Positions 16,238-25,942 are shown, counted from the first letter of the stretch. The stretch is DNA of 64,000 nt from Litorimonas sp963972195 (GCA_963972195.1 CAXATH010000002.1:1-64000); one strand, 5' to 3'. Program-made: numbers and translations. Notes: generated by a model from the sequence alone, not told the origin.

Positions 16238-18091
16238 TTATCTGTCTGACTCAACGCGCTGAATTTCCTCTCCAATCCAACGATCGATTTTTTTCTCGAG
16301 TAAGTTTAGCGGTACGCCGCCGTCCTCCAGAACAGCATCATGGAAGCGACGTATATCAAATTCTACGCCGAGCGCGTTCTTTGCGCGTTGGCGTAACTCA
16401 AGAATTTTAAGCTCGCCGATTTTATAGGCCAGAGCCTGCCCCGGCCAGCTGATATAGCGATCCACTTCGGTTTTTACGTTATGAGCGGCGAGCGCAGAGT
16501 TCTCCAGGAAACAGGCTTCTGCTTGTTCGCGGCTCCAGCCTTTCCAATGCAGGCCTGTGTCGACGACCAAACGGCAAGCGCGCCACATTTCGTAAGTAAG
16601 CTGTCCGAACAGCTCATAAGGCGTTTCGTAAATACCCATCTCTCCGGCGAGTTTTTCGGAATAGAGCCCCCACCCTTCTCCAAACGCATTCGGATAAAGC
16701 GACTGACGAAAACGTGGAACGTCTTCGTTTTCCTGGGCAATAGCGATTTGCTGGTGGTGTCCGGGAACCGCTTCATGGGCGGTCAGCGCCGGAAGGTTAT
16801 AAAGGGGGCGCTGTTTGAGGTTGTAAGTATTGACCACATAATTACCCGCGCGGCCCTGTTCAGGGCTGCCGCCCCAATAGCGGCCAGTGGTGTAGGTCGG
16901 CGCTATTTCCTTTGGAACCGGCATCACTCCATAAGAGAGACGGGGCAACGTGCCGAAATATTCAGGCATTTTCCCGTCCAGTTTTTTGGCAATATAAGAT
17001 GCAGTCATGAGCAGTTCGCGCTCGGACTTCGCGTAAAATTTAGGATTGGAACGCAGCTCTGCGATAAATTCCGAGAAATCCCCGTCAAAGCCGACTTCCT
17101 CAATGATTGAATCCATTTTCGAGCGAATACGGGTGACTTCGGCTAAACCTTTTTGATGGATTTCGTCCGGGGTCATATCCAGCGTCGTGAAGTAACGCAC
17201 GAGTGCCCGGTAATAATTTCGGGCTTCTTCACTATCGCCGATCCCGGAAGTTTGGCGGGCTTTCGGAATATAATCTTCGGCCAGAAATTCCGCGAGGTTT
17301 TTATAGGCCGGGAGGACGGAGCTCTTTATTGCGGCCTCTCCGAGCTCTTTCAGCCGCGCTTGGTCTTCAGCCGAAATGCTGTCTGGATAACGGGTGAAAG
17401 GTTGGTAGAGCGGATGCTCAGTTACAGGCTGGCTCGCCAAGTTTTCTACGGTTTCCAGAATGCCCGGCATAATCTCAGCGGCGGCGGTGAATTCACTCTC
17501 CATTCCTCGGCGCATATTGTTTTTGTGCTGTAGGAAATAACGGGGGAGTTCCGTCAGACGTGAGGCGTACGCTTCATAATCAGAAATTTTTTCAAATCGG
17601 GTCTGACGGGCGAGATAGAGAACATTGTTAAAAAACCCGCTATCATTGGTAAAAGGAAGCCGGGCTTCGTCAAATGGGGCCAGACGTTGTTTCTGTTTTA
17701 ACGCAAAGCCCAGCAGGTCGTAGTTTAGCCGTTCTTCCTCGCTCATAGGCCGCGTAGAGAGCTGAGCATGGCGGGAGAGAAATTCCTTGTTTTCAATCTG
17801 GCTCTTTCTCTCTGCGGCGAGAGACACATCTGGAAGGCGCTTTAGAGCATCGGCGTCTCCCAATTCCCCGGCTGTGACGGGGTCACGTTTTAATTGCGCT
17901 TCTTCAAAGTCATGGATGAGAGCTTCAAGACTGTCTTCAATGCGGCATTCGGTTTGACCGTCCACCACGACGATTTGGCCATTGGTACAAAAGCCAGGCG
18001 CGACATCAATTGTTGGGCTCTGAGCCTGAACGAGAGGGCTGACGGCCCCTAAAGCTATTATGAGTGCTGTCCCGAGAAAATACTTAGTCAT
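16238..18091 (-). CDS. DUF885 family protein, secreted, metallopeptidase-like
   Basis: A 617-residue protein with a signal peptide (1-23, ending VQAQ) and a DUF885 body. The motif HEAVPGHHQQ resembles the zinc site of M2/M32-like peptidases (HExxPGHH), and the GEGWGLYSEKLAGEMG helix supplies the probable downstream glutamates. The likely role is a periplasmic peptidase, but substrates are not established for most members. A short Cys-containing segment near the N-terminus (CTNGQIVVVDGQTEC) could form a disulfide. Monocistronic. Confidence 0.85.
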   Translation of the reverse strand: MTKYFLGTALIIALGAVSPLVQAQSPTIDVAPGFCTNGQIVVVDGQTECRIEDSLEALIHDFEEAQLKRDPVTAGELGDADALKRLPDVSLAAERKSQIENKEFLSRHAQLSTRPMSEEERLNYDLLGFALKQKQRLAPFDEARLPFTNDSGFFNNVLYLARQTRFEKISDYEAYASRLTELPRYFLQHKNNMRRGMESEFTAAAEIMPGILETVENLASQPVTEHPLYQPFTRYPDSISAEDQARLKELGEAAIKSSVLPAYKNLAEFLAEDYIPKARQTSGIGDSEEARNYYRALVRYFTTLDMTPDEIHQKGLAEVTRIRSKMDSIIEEVGFDGDFSEFIAELRSNPKFYAKSERELLMTASYIAKKLDGKMPEYFGTLPRLSYGVMPVPKEIAPTYTTGRYWGGSPEQGRAGNYVVNTYNLKQRPLYNLPALTAHEAVPGHHQQIAIAQENEDVPRFRQSLYPNAFGEGWGLYSEKLAGEMGIYETPYELFGQLTYEMWRACRLVVDTGLHWKGWSREQAEACFLENSALAAHNVKTEVDRYISWPGQALAYKIGELKILELRQRAKNALGVEFDIRRFHDAVLEDGGVPLNLLEKKIDRWIGEEIQRVESDR

Positions 18092-18188
18092 TGTCCTGCG
18101 AACCTCATGATGAGAAAGGAATTTCTCCGTTCCCTACGCTTTACGACGCTAATTTCAAGAGCCGAGAGACAGGCTATTAAGGAATGCC

Positions 18189-18461
18189 CTACTTCGCGGC
18201 CTTTTCCATGGCTTGTGCCAGCTTGATATCTTTCTCTGTAACGCCGCCGGCATCATGGGTCGTCAGCGTGACATCAACGCGGTTATAAACATTATACCAT
18301 TCTGGGTGATGATCCATCGTATTTGCAATGACCGCGATGTGGGACATGAAACCAAAGGCTTCGGCAAAATCTTCGAATTTGAAAACTTTGGTGATAAAAT
18401 CGTCGCCGCCTGTCCATCCGGGTAATTCTTCAGCTGCTTCTTTAGGGTTTAAAACATCCAT
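18189..18461 (-). CDS. phhB: 4a-hydroxytetrahydrobiopterin dehydratase
   Basis: A 90-residue pterin-4a-carbinolamine dehydratase. The catalytic cluster is readable: the FMSHIAVIANTMDHHPEW segment followed by YNRVDVTLTTHDAGGVT. It dehydrates and recycles the pterin cofactor after aromatic amino-acid hydroxylases, or may act as a Moco-related homologue. ATG 18461 with AGAGAGAT upstream is preferred to the longer open frame. Phenylalanine hydroxylase is not in the window. Confidence 0.92.
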   Translation of the reverse strand: MDVLNPKEAAEELPGWTGGDDFITKVFKFEDFAEAFGFMSHIAVIANTMDHHPEWYNVYNRVDVTLTTHDAGGVTEKDIKLAQAMEKAAK

Positions 18462-18702
18462 GATGATCTCTCTTCTGAATTTTCTGGAATATCGTAAAAC
18501 TTGATAAGGCAAATCGCCCTAAAATAGCCACATCGAATATTACACTGTCTACAATATATCTGAGTTCAATTAATTCTTCAAAGCAGACTCTGTTCCATTT
18601 CGGGGCAAGGATTGGCCAGTGAAAACGGACTGGCCAAAATTGACATTAAATATCTCGTTTCTCAGGTGATTTTGTTGAACCTTCTGTTAAAGACCGATTG
18701 CG

Positions 18703-19110
18703 ATGACCAAGAATACAATCCATCAAGTTTCAGAGAATAAAGGCGCGGCCTGGTACAGCTGGGTCGTGAGAGCTATGTTTGTCGTTCTGACGATCATAAT
18801 TTTATGGAAATCTCTGGAGCCGTTTTATGGACAGCCAGGTTCGCATTATATTGATAAAGTGCAGCATTTCATGGCTTATTTTATCTTGAGCGGCTTTGCA
18901 CTTTTATCGCGATTGCCCTTGCGCCCTCTTCGGTTGCTCCTCGCCATTTTGGTCTTTAGCGCGATGATCGAGATATTGCAGGGCGCAATGAATATGGGGA
19001 GAACTGCCTCCTTTGCGGATTTTGTGGCCAATCTGGCCGGTATTCTAGCGGCTTGGGCCTGTTGGAGAGTCGTCCAATCCTTCAAGAAAAATATGAAAAA
19101 AAATCCTTAG
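18703..19110 (+). CDS. VanZ-like family membrane protein
   Basis: A 135-residue protein with four hydrophobic helices. The VanZ-like pattern is seen in DKVQHFMAYFILSGFA (51-66) and GRTASFADFVANLAGILAAW (104-123). The family name comes from the teicoplanin resistance gene vanZ, but chromosomal members without van genes have no known function. No strong Shine-Dalgarno is visible. The next gene starts 76 bp downstream on the same strand. Confidence 0.8.
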   Translation: MTKNTIHQVSENKGAAWYSWVVRAMFVVLTIIILWKSLEPFYGQPGSHYIDKVQHFMAYFILSGFALLSRLPLRPLRLLLAILVFSAMIEILQGAMNMGRTASFADFVANLAGILAAWACWRVVQSFKKNMKKNP

Positions 19111-19186
19111 AGCGTTCAAGTTAGCACGGAACTTGCAGGGTCTGTTCACATGAGACCTGATAAACTGAACTTTTAAGGGACGAACC

Positions 19187-20293
19187 ATGACGTCAATACA
19201 GCTTCGTAGCGGACTGATGGCCTCTTTTGCCACAGTCCTTTTGAGTGGAACCGCATTTGCCGGAAACCATTCTGTGCCGGCCTACACGCCCGATCTTTTA
19301 CCTGCCAACCCCAATAGCGGCGAGTGTTATGCCCGCGTCGAAATTCCGGCGCAGTATCAACACGGCTCAGAAACGGTCATGACCGAAGAGGGCTATCAAA
19401 CGCTTCAAGTGCTGCCGCCGGAGCTTGCAACGCGTCAGGAAGACGTCCTCGTGAAAGAGGCGTCAGTGCGTTATCAGGTGCGCCAGCCAACCTATAAGTC
19501 TGTCAGCGAGCAATTACTTGTCCGCCCGTCTTATGACAAACTGACCGTTTCTGCCCCGCAGTTTTCGACCGTGACGGAAACGCTTCAAACGTCTGCGCCC
19601 CGTCTGGTGTGGAAGCGCGGCAATCCCGGTAAATTACGGGCGCAAGGTTACGTCATCCATTCAACCGCCGATGGCGGGCGTAATGGCCAAGGCTATAGCT
19701 CTACCACGCAATACGGCGCACAGGGCGGCGCGCAATGCGGCGAGATGTGCGAGATTTGGTGTCTCGTCGAGGAGCCAGGTCAGACGGCATCTTATACGCG
19801 TAAAGTCATGACCAATCCCGGCGGCGTGCAGCGCGTCACTGTTCCGGCGAAATATCAGACGATTACGAAACAGGTTGTGGCTGATCCCGGCGGCGTGACA
19901 GAAATTCCCGTTCCGGCTGAATATCGCAGCTACACGGTTGAAGACGTCGTTCGCGAAGCCAGCGGGCAATATGTTGAGGTTCCGGCCAAATATGGTCAGG
20001 TTCAAACGAAAATGCTTGTTTCTCCTGAACGTTATGAATGGCGCCGCGTCCTGTGCGCGCCCGGAAGCGGCGCTATCCGCCCCTCCGCGAGCTATCATCA
20101 GAGCGAAACCACAACGACTTATTCGTCAGGGACGCAGTATAACGGAACCTTGGCCGGAGGCGTAACGACACATCAGGGGAGTTATTCTTCCTCTCATCAA
20201 CCCCGTGTTTATTCCGGCCCTGTCAGTAATACGGCTCATAGCTATCAGCGGTATGAGGCGCACCCTCAGGGGCCAAAACGTTTGCGGGACTAA
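19187..20293 (+). CDS. Secreted protein with repeated VPAxY units
   Basis: A 368-residue protein with a signal peptide (about 1-25, ending TAFAG). The body is a chain of roughly 28-residue units built on V.VPA.Y.TV.K.V, clearest near residues 205-290 (VTVPAKYQTITKQVVADPG, then IPVPAEYRSYTVEDVV, then VEVPAKYGQVQTKMLV), with weaker copies at 45-130. The end is Ser/Thr/Tyr-rich and low complexity. Cysteines occur in CGEMCEIWC and near residue 287. Similar PAEY repeats occur in cell-envelope proteins of other bacteria; function unknown. It converges with dut at 13 bp. Confidence 0.7.
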   Translation: MTSIQLRSGLMASFATVLLSGTAFAGNHSVPAYTPDLLPANPNSGECYARVEIPAQYQHGSETVMTEEGYQTLQVLPPELATRQEDVLVKEASVRYQVRQPTYKSVSEQLLVRPSYDKLTVSAPQFSTVTETLQTSAPRLVWKRGNPGKLRAQGYVIHSTADGGRNGQGYSSTTQYGAQGGAQCGEMCEIWCLVEEPGQTASYTRKVMTNPGGVQRVTVPAKYQTITKQVVADPGGVTEIPVPAEYRSYTVEDVVREASGQYVEVPAKYGQVQTKMLVSPERYEWRRVLCAPGSGAIRPSASYHQSETTTTYSSGTQYNGTLAGGVTTHQGSYSSSHQPRVYSGPVSNTAHSYQRYEAHPQGPKRLRD

Positions 20294-20306
20294 GCGGCTT
20301 TTTCGC

Positions 20307-20759
20307 TTAAGTCTGACCTGTTGATCCGAAGCCGCCCGCACCGCGGTCGGTTTCGGAAAGTACATCGACTTCGATAAATTCTGGCTGGGTAATCGGGGAA
20401 ACCACCATTTGAGCGATCCGTTCGCCCCGGTGAATGGTGAAGGGCTCCTGCCCGTGATTGATTAACAGGACTTTGACCTCTCCGCGATAATCGGCGTCAA
20501 TTGTGCCCGGCGTGTTCAGGCAGGTAATGCCGTGTTTATAAGCCAGACCTGAGCGCGGACGAATTTGAGCCTCATATCCGGCGGGCAGCGCCATGCAAAA
20601 CCCGGTCGGCACGAGCGCGCGCTCACCCGGCGTCAAGACCATCGGGACGCTGTCACTTACGGCGGCCCTAAGATCGGCTCCGGCGGCCAGAACCGTTTCA
20701 TAGGCTGGTAGTTTCAGACCGTCAAAATGGTCTAATGTCTGGAATTCTACACGAATCAT
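20307..20759 (-). CDS. dut: dUTP diphosphatase
   Basis: A 150-residue trimeric dUTPase that hydrolyses dUTP to dUMP, limiting uracil in DNA and feeding thymidylate synthesis. All five motifs are seen: AGADLRA, PRSGLAYKHG, GTIDADYRGEV, RGERIAQMVV and the C-terminal arm RGAGGFGSTG. The start at ATG 20759 gives the usual length; the open frame runs 33 bases further. It is downstream of coaBC, as in many bacteria, with one small gene between. Confidence 0.95.
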   Translation of the reverse strand: MIRVEFQTLDHFDGLKLPAYETVLAAGADLRAAVSDSVPMVLTPGERALVPTGFCMALPAGYEAQIRPRSGLAYKHGITCLNTPGTIDADYRGEVKVLLINHGQEPFTIHRGERIAQMVVSPITQPEFIEVDVLSETDRGAGGFGSTGQT

Positions 20760-20901
20760 GGCGGATACCCCTCTAAGCCCCGAAATATGCAAAAGGTTTA
20801 GGGGAAGGCGGCCCGCTTCGCCAGTGAAGTCACTGTTTCAGCCGTGGACAAGTCTCAGCCGAGCGTCGCCGAATAGGCGAGGCTCTACGATCCAGAAAAT
20901 A

Positions 20902-21414
20902 TTACTTGTCCTGCTGAGCCTTCATATCATCAAACATGGCAAGACGTTTTTCCAATAGGGACGTGGCTTCTTCGCTCAGGCCAGGACCTTTGTAATTATG
21001 GCGGAACGCACCGTCTTTGTAATAAACGGAGACAAGATCCGTGTCCTGACTTTCAAAACTTTGAGACAGGAAGAATGGAATACCCGTGGCAACTATCGGA
21101 AAGTCCTTTTTGGTTGGGATGACGTCCACTCGCTTGCACATAACGGCCTGAATGGGTTTTTCACTAATCGTCAAGATCGGGTCTGTGTCTTCTTGGTACA
21201 CTGAAATCAAAAAGTCTTCGGCGGGGCGGTAACTGGCGATTTGAGCGCCGCCGCGACCTGATTCATCCGGAATGGTCTGCATCAGGACAATCTCACAATC
21301 GGAATTCTTTGGAGCGGATTTCTCAGCGGCAGAGGCCATAGCGGGGCTAATGGCCAACAGGCTGAAGGTCAGAAAGGCAGGGGCGATACGCCTTGTCAGA
21401 GTAGATGTTTTCAT
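20902..21414 (-). CDS. Periplasmic hypothetical protein between coaBC and dut
   Basis: A 170-residue protein with a signal peptide (1-29, ending AMASA). The mature part has two cysteines (SDCEIVLMQ and VMCKRVDV), short beta-like segments and an acidic end, and no recognised domain. The start is 3 bp past the coaBC stop, so it belongs to the coaBC transcript. No function can be assigned. Confidence 0.7.
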   Translation of the reverse strand: MKTSTLTRRIAPAFLTFSLLAISPAMASAAEKSAPKNSDCEIVLMQTIPDESGRGGAQIASYRPAEDFLISVYQEDTDPILTISEKPIQAVMCKRVDVIPTKKDFPIVATGIPFFLSQSFESQDTDLVSVYYKDGAFRHNYKGPGLSEEATSLLEKRLAMFDDMKAQQDK

Positions 21415-21417
21415 CGC

Positions 21418-22641
21418 TTAATGTCCCGTCAGGGCCTCCGATATTTTTGCGGCCAGTTTTCTGGCGGCCGCCTGTTTGTCCAGTCGAGGCCATTCGGTCT
21501 CTGTCTCCGGTGTGACCACTACCATTACGTTGTGATCGCCCCCCATAACGTCTCCTGAGACATCATTGGCGACAATCCAGTCACATTTTTTACGCAGACG
21601 CTTTGCGCGGGCGTTTTCGACCACATCATTCGTCTCCGCTGCGAACCCTATAACGAGTTCCGGTCTGCCTTGTTCCATGTGCGATACAGTCTTCAATATA
21701 TCCGGATTTTCCACCAGCATAAGCGGCGGCGGGCCGTCTGCTTGCTTGTCCTTCTTGACTTTAAGGTCCGCGCACTCCGCCGGGCGCCAATCGGCGACAG
21801 CGGCGACGCTGATAAAAACGTCTGCTGGCAAAGCGGTCTGAACTTCGCTCATCATCTCCTCGGCCGTTTCTATATCAATGCGTTTCACACCCATAGGGCA
21901 GGGTAAATGAACGGGGCCTGAAATCAGTGTGACCTCTGCGCCAAGCTCTGCCAGAGCTGCCGCAATCGCGAAACCCTGCTTGCCCGAGGAGTGATTGGAA
22001 AGATAGCGCACCGGGTCAATCGACTCGCGCGTCGGGCCGGCGGTAACGAGCGCCTTTTTCCCGTCCAGCGGCAGGATCTTCTTCTCCCAGTCAATATGAG
22101 TGACGCCTTTCAAAGCCTCTTCAATAGCATCGGCTATCGCTTCGGGTTCTGCCATACGGCCATCGCCAAATTCGCCGCACGCCATGGCTCCGCTATCTGG
22201 CCCAACAAAGAGCTGCCCGTCATTCCGCAGAGTTTGTATATTGCGCTGGGTCGCAGCGTGTTCCCACATGCGCACATTCATGGCGGGGGCGAAGAGGACG
22301 CGTTTATCGGTCGCCAGCAGGGTCGTGGTGGCGAGGTCCCCTGCCAGGCCGTGCGCGGCCTGCGCGAGAATATTCGCGGTCGCAGGCGCGACGACGACTA
22401 AATCGGCGGAGCGGGAGAGCTCTATATGCCCCATCTCGGCTTCGTCCGTTAGATCCCAGAGATCAGAATAAACCTTATCACCGGACAGCGCTCCGGCAGA
22501 GAGCGGGGTTACAAACTCTTTCCCGCCGCGCGTCAGGATAACCCGGCTTTCAATCCCGCGCTTGGCGAGAACGCGGATGAGAAACAGCGATTTATAAGCT
22601 GCAATGCCGCCGCCAATGATAAGGAGTACCCGTTTTGTCAT
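21418..22641 (-). CDS. coaBC: Bifunctional phosphopantothenoylcysteine decarboxylase/phosphopantothenate--cysteine ligase
   Basis: A 407-residue fusion enzyme that makes 4'-phosphopantetheine for coenzyme A. The N-terminal flavoprotein decarboxylase (about 1-185) has the GGIAAYKS start, APATANILAQAAHG, the PAMNVRMW substrate clamp and the catalytic Cys loop ACGEFGDGRMAEP. The C-terminal ligase (about 190-407) begins with KALVTAGPTRESIDPVRYLSNHSSGK and includes the GFAAETND segment. Full length and intact. Confidence 0.96.
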   Translation of the reverse strand: MTKRVLLIIGGGIAAYKSLFLIRVLAKRGIESRVILTRGGKEFVTPLSAGALSGDKVYSDLWDLTDEAEMGHIELSRSADLVVVAPATANILAQAAHGLAGDLATTTLLATDKRVLFAPAMNVRMWEHAATQRNIQTLRNDGQLFVGPDSGAMACGEFGDGRMAEPEAIADAIEEALKGVTHIDWEKKILPLDGKKALVTAGPTRESIDPVRYLSNHSSGKQGFAIAAALAELGAEVTLISGPVHLPCPMGVKRIDIETAEEMMSEVQTALPADVFISVAAVADWRPAECADLKVKKDKQADGPPPLMLVENPDILKTVSHMEQGRPELVIGFAAETNDVVENARAKRLRKKCDWIVANDVSGDVMGGDHNVMVVVTPETETEWPRLDKQAAARKLAAKISEALTGH

Positions 22642-22731
22642 GGAGGGAGTTTAGAGGGTGGGGACTGGTGTGGGAAGAGGGATTTGCGGTGGAGAGAAAC
22701 AGCCCCGGTCAGGAGAAAAAAATTTAAGAAT

Positions 22732-22767
22732 GTGCCGCTCTAAATCTGATGGAAAATAGAGCGGCAC
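22732..22767. other. Strong hairpin, 11-bp perfect stem
   Basis: gtgccgctcta (22732-22742) is the exact reverse complement of 22757-22767, with a 14-base loop. It sits between coaBC and a small basic ORF. A T-rich tract follows on the minus strand only after about 10 bases, so it is not a textbook terminator; it may still end transcription or stabilise an RNA end. Confidence 0.6.
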
Positions 22768-22809
22768 TATTTTGACTAGGCCGTGCCCCGGCGACCTTGT
22801 CGACTAAGA

Positions 22810-22920
22810 TTATTTCTTAGGTTTGGGTTGTGACCCTTTATGGTCTGGCCCTTTTTTTGGGTTTGTTTCGGAAGGAGCCGTCTTTGTAGGTTTGCCGGCT
22901 GTCTTAAATTTATCTGCCAT
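22810..22920 (-). CDS. Possible 36-residue basic peptide
   Basis: A short Lys/Pro-rich ORF starting MADKFKTAGKPTK and ending QPKPKK. A longer in-frame start at 23067 would give 85 residues and abut the helicase stop, but that N-terminal part is not convincing. Its composition resembles the helicase tail upstream. The ribosome site is weak. It may be a real small basic protein or chance coding. Confidence 0.3.
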   Translation of the reverse strand: MADKFKTAGKPTKTAPSETNPKKGPDHKGSQPKPKK

Positions 22921-23092
22921 GACAATCACTTTCGTCAAAGGGGAAAACACCCCGTAGCGGGACGAGATATCCCGCACCCCAAAAATACTCTCTTGGAAAA
23001 TCTTGGCAAGATGGATTTTATTTAGAGCGGCGAAAACGGGGTTAAATTTTGGAGAGCTGAGGGACATTTTTATTGCTTTGAAAAGCGCGCCC

Positions 23093-25057
23093 TTATCGCC
23101 GATCTTTCTTGCGTGTGTTTTTCCGCTGCCCCTTTTTCACCCCGCTTGATTTCGCTTTCAAGGCTGCGGCGCGGGCGAGTTTCTTTTTATGAGGCTTTTT
23201 AGGCTTACCGCCCGAGTCCTTAGAAGCGTTAGATTCCCCGGTAGGACTTTCAGTTTTAACACGGGGTTTCCGCTTTAGGCTGGCTTCCTCGTAAAAAGTT
23301 TTATTTGTCGGTTTGCCTTTGAAATTGCTTTTCGGCTTATTCCCCTGAGGCGCGTCTTTCTTTCCCTTAGCGTCATTCGATTTGCGTCTGGGCTTATCCG
23401 TCTTGCGCGATTTATCAGGAGAGTGTCCGGGCGTTCGGAAATCGGGTAGACCTTCTAACCGGGTGGCGGTGATGGCTTTTTCGATTTTTCCGTCTGGGCC
23501 GATGGTTTCGATAAATTGATCTACGGCTCCGCTCTCCAGCTCTATGAAGGTCTGAGTTTCGGTGATTTTAATCGCGCCGATTTCTGGTTTTTTCAGCCCT
23601 CCGGATTTGAGCAGCATAGGCAGAATCCATTTCGGCTCGGCCTTTTGCTTTCGGCCCAAATTCAGCGCAAACCACACACCATCCGTAAAATCATTTCGTA
23701 TCTTGGATTTTGCTCCGCCGCGATCGTCTTTGCCGGGAGTATAGGCTGCGTTGGATAATTCTTCGGGGGCAGATTGGCCCTCACGGGTTTTCCGTATGAA
23801 GGCCGCCGCGATATGTTCTGGGGAATGCGCTTTCAAAAGCCGCTTTACCATCGTCCGCTCTTCTTCGGTGACTTCACTGTCCAAAGTCATATTATCGAGC
23901 AAACGTTCATTATCGCGTTTTATGATTTCATCGGCGCCGGGAGGCACGCCCCAATCGGCAGTTATATTGGCGTCGCGGAGCAGTCGTTCGGCGTTGCGGC
24001 GACGATTAGGCGTGACGATGAGGGCAGACACGCCTTTGCGGCCCGCTCGCCCTGTTCGGCCTGAGCGGTGTAGCAAAGCTTCGCGGTTTTTGGGCACGTC
24101 GGCATGAATGACCAATTCCAGATCCGGAAGGTCCAAGCCCCTCGCCGCCACATCCGTCGCGATACAGACTTGCGCCCGCCCGTCCCTGAGGGCCTGCAGG
24201 GCTTGGCTGCGTTCGGCCTGGGAAAGCTCTCCGGATAGGGCGACAACTGAAAACCCGCGATTGTTGAATCGCTGGGTCATCCGGTTCACGGCAATTCGCG
24301 TATCGCCAAAGACGATCGCGTTTTTGGCATTATAAAACCGCAGCACATTGATAATGGCGTTTTCGCGATCGTCAGAGGCGACCGTCATGACGCGGTATTC
24401 AATGTCCAAATGTTGTTTGGCCTCGGCGGCTGTGTTTACGCGCACGGCATTGCGCTGATATTTCTTGGTCATGCCCAAAATCGTTTTCGGCACTGTTGCC
24501 GAGAACATGAGGGTACGGCGTTCTTCAGGGGAGGCGCCGAGGATAAGCTCTAGCTCTTCGCGGAACCCCATTTTCAGCATCTCGTCGGCTTCATCCAGAA
24601 CGATGGCTTTGAGCTGGGTCATATCCAGCGATCCGCGCTTGATGTGGTCGCAGAGCCGTCCGGGCGTTCCGACCACAATATGCGCGCCCTGAGAGAGGGC
24701 CCGGCGCTCATCACGCATATCCATACCGCCCACACAGCTCGCGGTCTTGGCGCCGGCTTGTTTATACAGCCAGTCCAGTTCGCGTTTGACCTGCAGTGCG
24801 AGTTCCCGTGTCGGCGCAATCGCCAGAGCCATAGGGGCTTGGGCTTGAGAAAAACTTTCCTCATCACCTAATAGAGTCGAGGCCATGGCCAAGCCAAAGG
24901 CAACCGTTTTCCCGGAGCCCGTCTGGGCAGAGACCAAGACGTCTTGGTCAAGCAAATTCGGGTCAAGCACCGCGTCTTGAACGGGCGTCAAAGCGCTATA
25001 GCCTTTTTTCGCTAAAGCCTCAGCGAGCGCCGGATGCGCGTGGGTTATGTTGGACAT
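23093..25057 (-). CDS. DEAD-box RNA helicase with DbpA-type RNA-binding domain
   Basis: A 654-residue ATP-dependent RNA helicase. The order is a Q motif (TPVQ, 24-27), Walker A AQTGSGKT (44-51), PTRELALQV, GTPGRL, DEADEML, SAT, then in the second RecA domain IVFGDTR, ARGLDLPDLELVIH and HRSGRTGRAGRKG. A DbpA/CsdA-like RNA-binding fold follows at about 460-550, and a Lys/Arg-rich tail occupies about 555-654. Probable roles are ribosome assembly or cold-shock RNA remodelling. Whether it is DeaD or DbpA by orthology cannot be settled here. Confidence 0.93.
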   Translation of the reverse strand: MSNITHAHPALAEALAKKGYSALTPVQDAVLDPNLLDQDVLVSAQTGSGKTVAFGLAMASTLLGDEESFSQAQAPMALAIAPTRELALQVKRELDWLYKQAGAKTASCVGGMDMRDERRALSQGAHIVVGTPGRLCDHIKRGSLDMTQLKAIVLDEADEMLKMGFREELELILGASPEERRTLMFSATVPKTILGMTKKYQRNAVRVNTAAEAKQHLDIEYRVMTVASDDRENAIINVLRFYNAKNAIVFGDTRIAVNRMTQRFNNRGFSVVALSGELSQAERSQALQALRDGRAQVCIATDVAARGLDLPDLELVIHADVPKNREALLHRSGRTGRAGRKGVSALIVTPNRRRNAERLLRDANITADWGVPPGADEIIKRDNERLLDNMTLDSEVTEEERTMVKRLLKAHSPEHIAAAFIRKTREGQSAPEELSNAAYTPGKDDRGGAKSKIRNDFTDGVWFALNLGRKQKAEPKWILPMLLKSGGLKKPEIGAIKITETQTFIELESGAVDQFIETIGPDGKIEKAITATRLEGLPDFRTPGHSPDKSRKTDKPRRKSNDAKGKKDAPQGNKPKSNFKGKPTNKTFYEEASLKRKPRVKTESPTGESNASKDSGGKPKKPHKKKLARAAALKAKSSGVKKGQRKNTRKKDRR

Positions 25058-25296
25058 TTAAGTGGTCTTTCTGGCCGCGGAAAAAATTGGCGGCACCTTC
25101 GCCGCGCCCTCTATGGGGTTTAAGCGCGTTTGCATAGAGAGGAGTTCAGTGGGGAAATTGTTCCAGAATTTTCCTCATCCGATTTTATATTACTTCTTGT
25201 TTGAAAAACACTCTCGCCAGTCTATGTCTCAATAGGAACGCGAGTAGAAAAAATGTATTTTCGGGTGTTCATCTATTCCCTTAGGAAGGGGCGTGT

Positions 25297-25938
25297 TTGT
25301 CTTCACATACTAAATTCAACAATAATCATCGGATATTCGGATTGGCGCTTTCTCGCCTATTGGGAGCTGTCGCTCTCATTTCTTGTGCCATAGTCGTCAT
25401 TTGTGACATCGTCATGTGGTTTCTGGTGTCTGGATATAACCCCATCTCACAAACGATAAGTGAACTCGCGGCCGGGCCATATCACAATGTGCAGGATGCC
25501 GGGATAGTCATTTTCGTCGTCGGCTTGCTGAGCCTGGCATTTGATCTGTTCCTTCGAGGAGAAGCCGGATGGAAACCATGGCTGGTACGGATAGCTATGA
25601 TTTTACTGGCGCTAGACATCACCTTTATTGCCTTATGGAATGAATATGGAGACGGCGTTCCAGGCGGGATTGAAATCCATATTTATCTGGTCGCGCTACT
25701 CTATCCCTTGGTGCCGATTATTCTTTGGTTTGGAACGTCCGTCTTGCCGGCAAAGCATGGAGAGTTCACAAAACTGGCTAAGGCGACAACCGTCATATGG
25801 CTTTTACTGGCGCCCGTATTCTTTATTCTTCCGACGAGCGTTGACGGGCTTTATGAACGGGGTCTCGGGGGTGTTATAATCGGAGCGGTCTTCATTGCCG
25901 CTTGGCGCCTGTTTACAGATCCAGACTCCGAGGCGTGA
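25297..25938 (+). CDS. DUF998 family membrane protein
   Basis: A 213-residue protein with six hydrophobic helices and the DUF998 signature GYNPISQTISELAAGPYHNVQDAG near residues 47-70, which is the conserved loop after helix one. The start codon is TTG, supported by AGGAAGGGG 7-8 bases upstream; there is no suitable ATG nearby. Function of the family is unknown. It converges with ubiB at 4 bp. Confidence 0.75.
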   Translation: MSSHTKFNNNHRIFGLALSRLLGAVALISCAIVVICDIVMWFLVSGYNPISQTISELAAGPYHNVQDAGIVIFVVGLLSLAFDLFLRGEAGWKPWLVRIAMILLALDITFIALWNEYGDGVPGGIEIHIYLVALLYPLVPIILWFGTSVLPAKHGEFTKLAKATTVIWLLLAPVFFILPTSVDGLYERGLGGVIIGAVFIAAWRLFTDPDSEA

Positions 25939-25942
25939 GGGT

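Noticed and set aside
16481..17110. 209-codon open frame antisense to the DUF885 gene
   Set aside because: Shadow of an intact long gene; no recognisable protein features.
19127..19151. GGAAC 60 bp before the VPAxY protein as a possible EcfG promoter
   Set aside because: The bases at the expected -10 position read CATG or ATGA, not CGTT.
22921..23067. Upstream extension of the small basic ORF to 85 residues
   Set aside because: The added 49 residues lack protein-like features and the start has no ribosome site; only the last 36 residues are kept, at low confidence.
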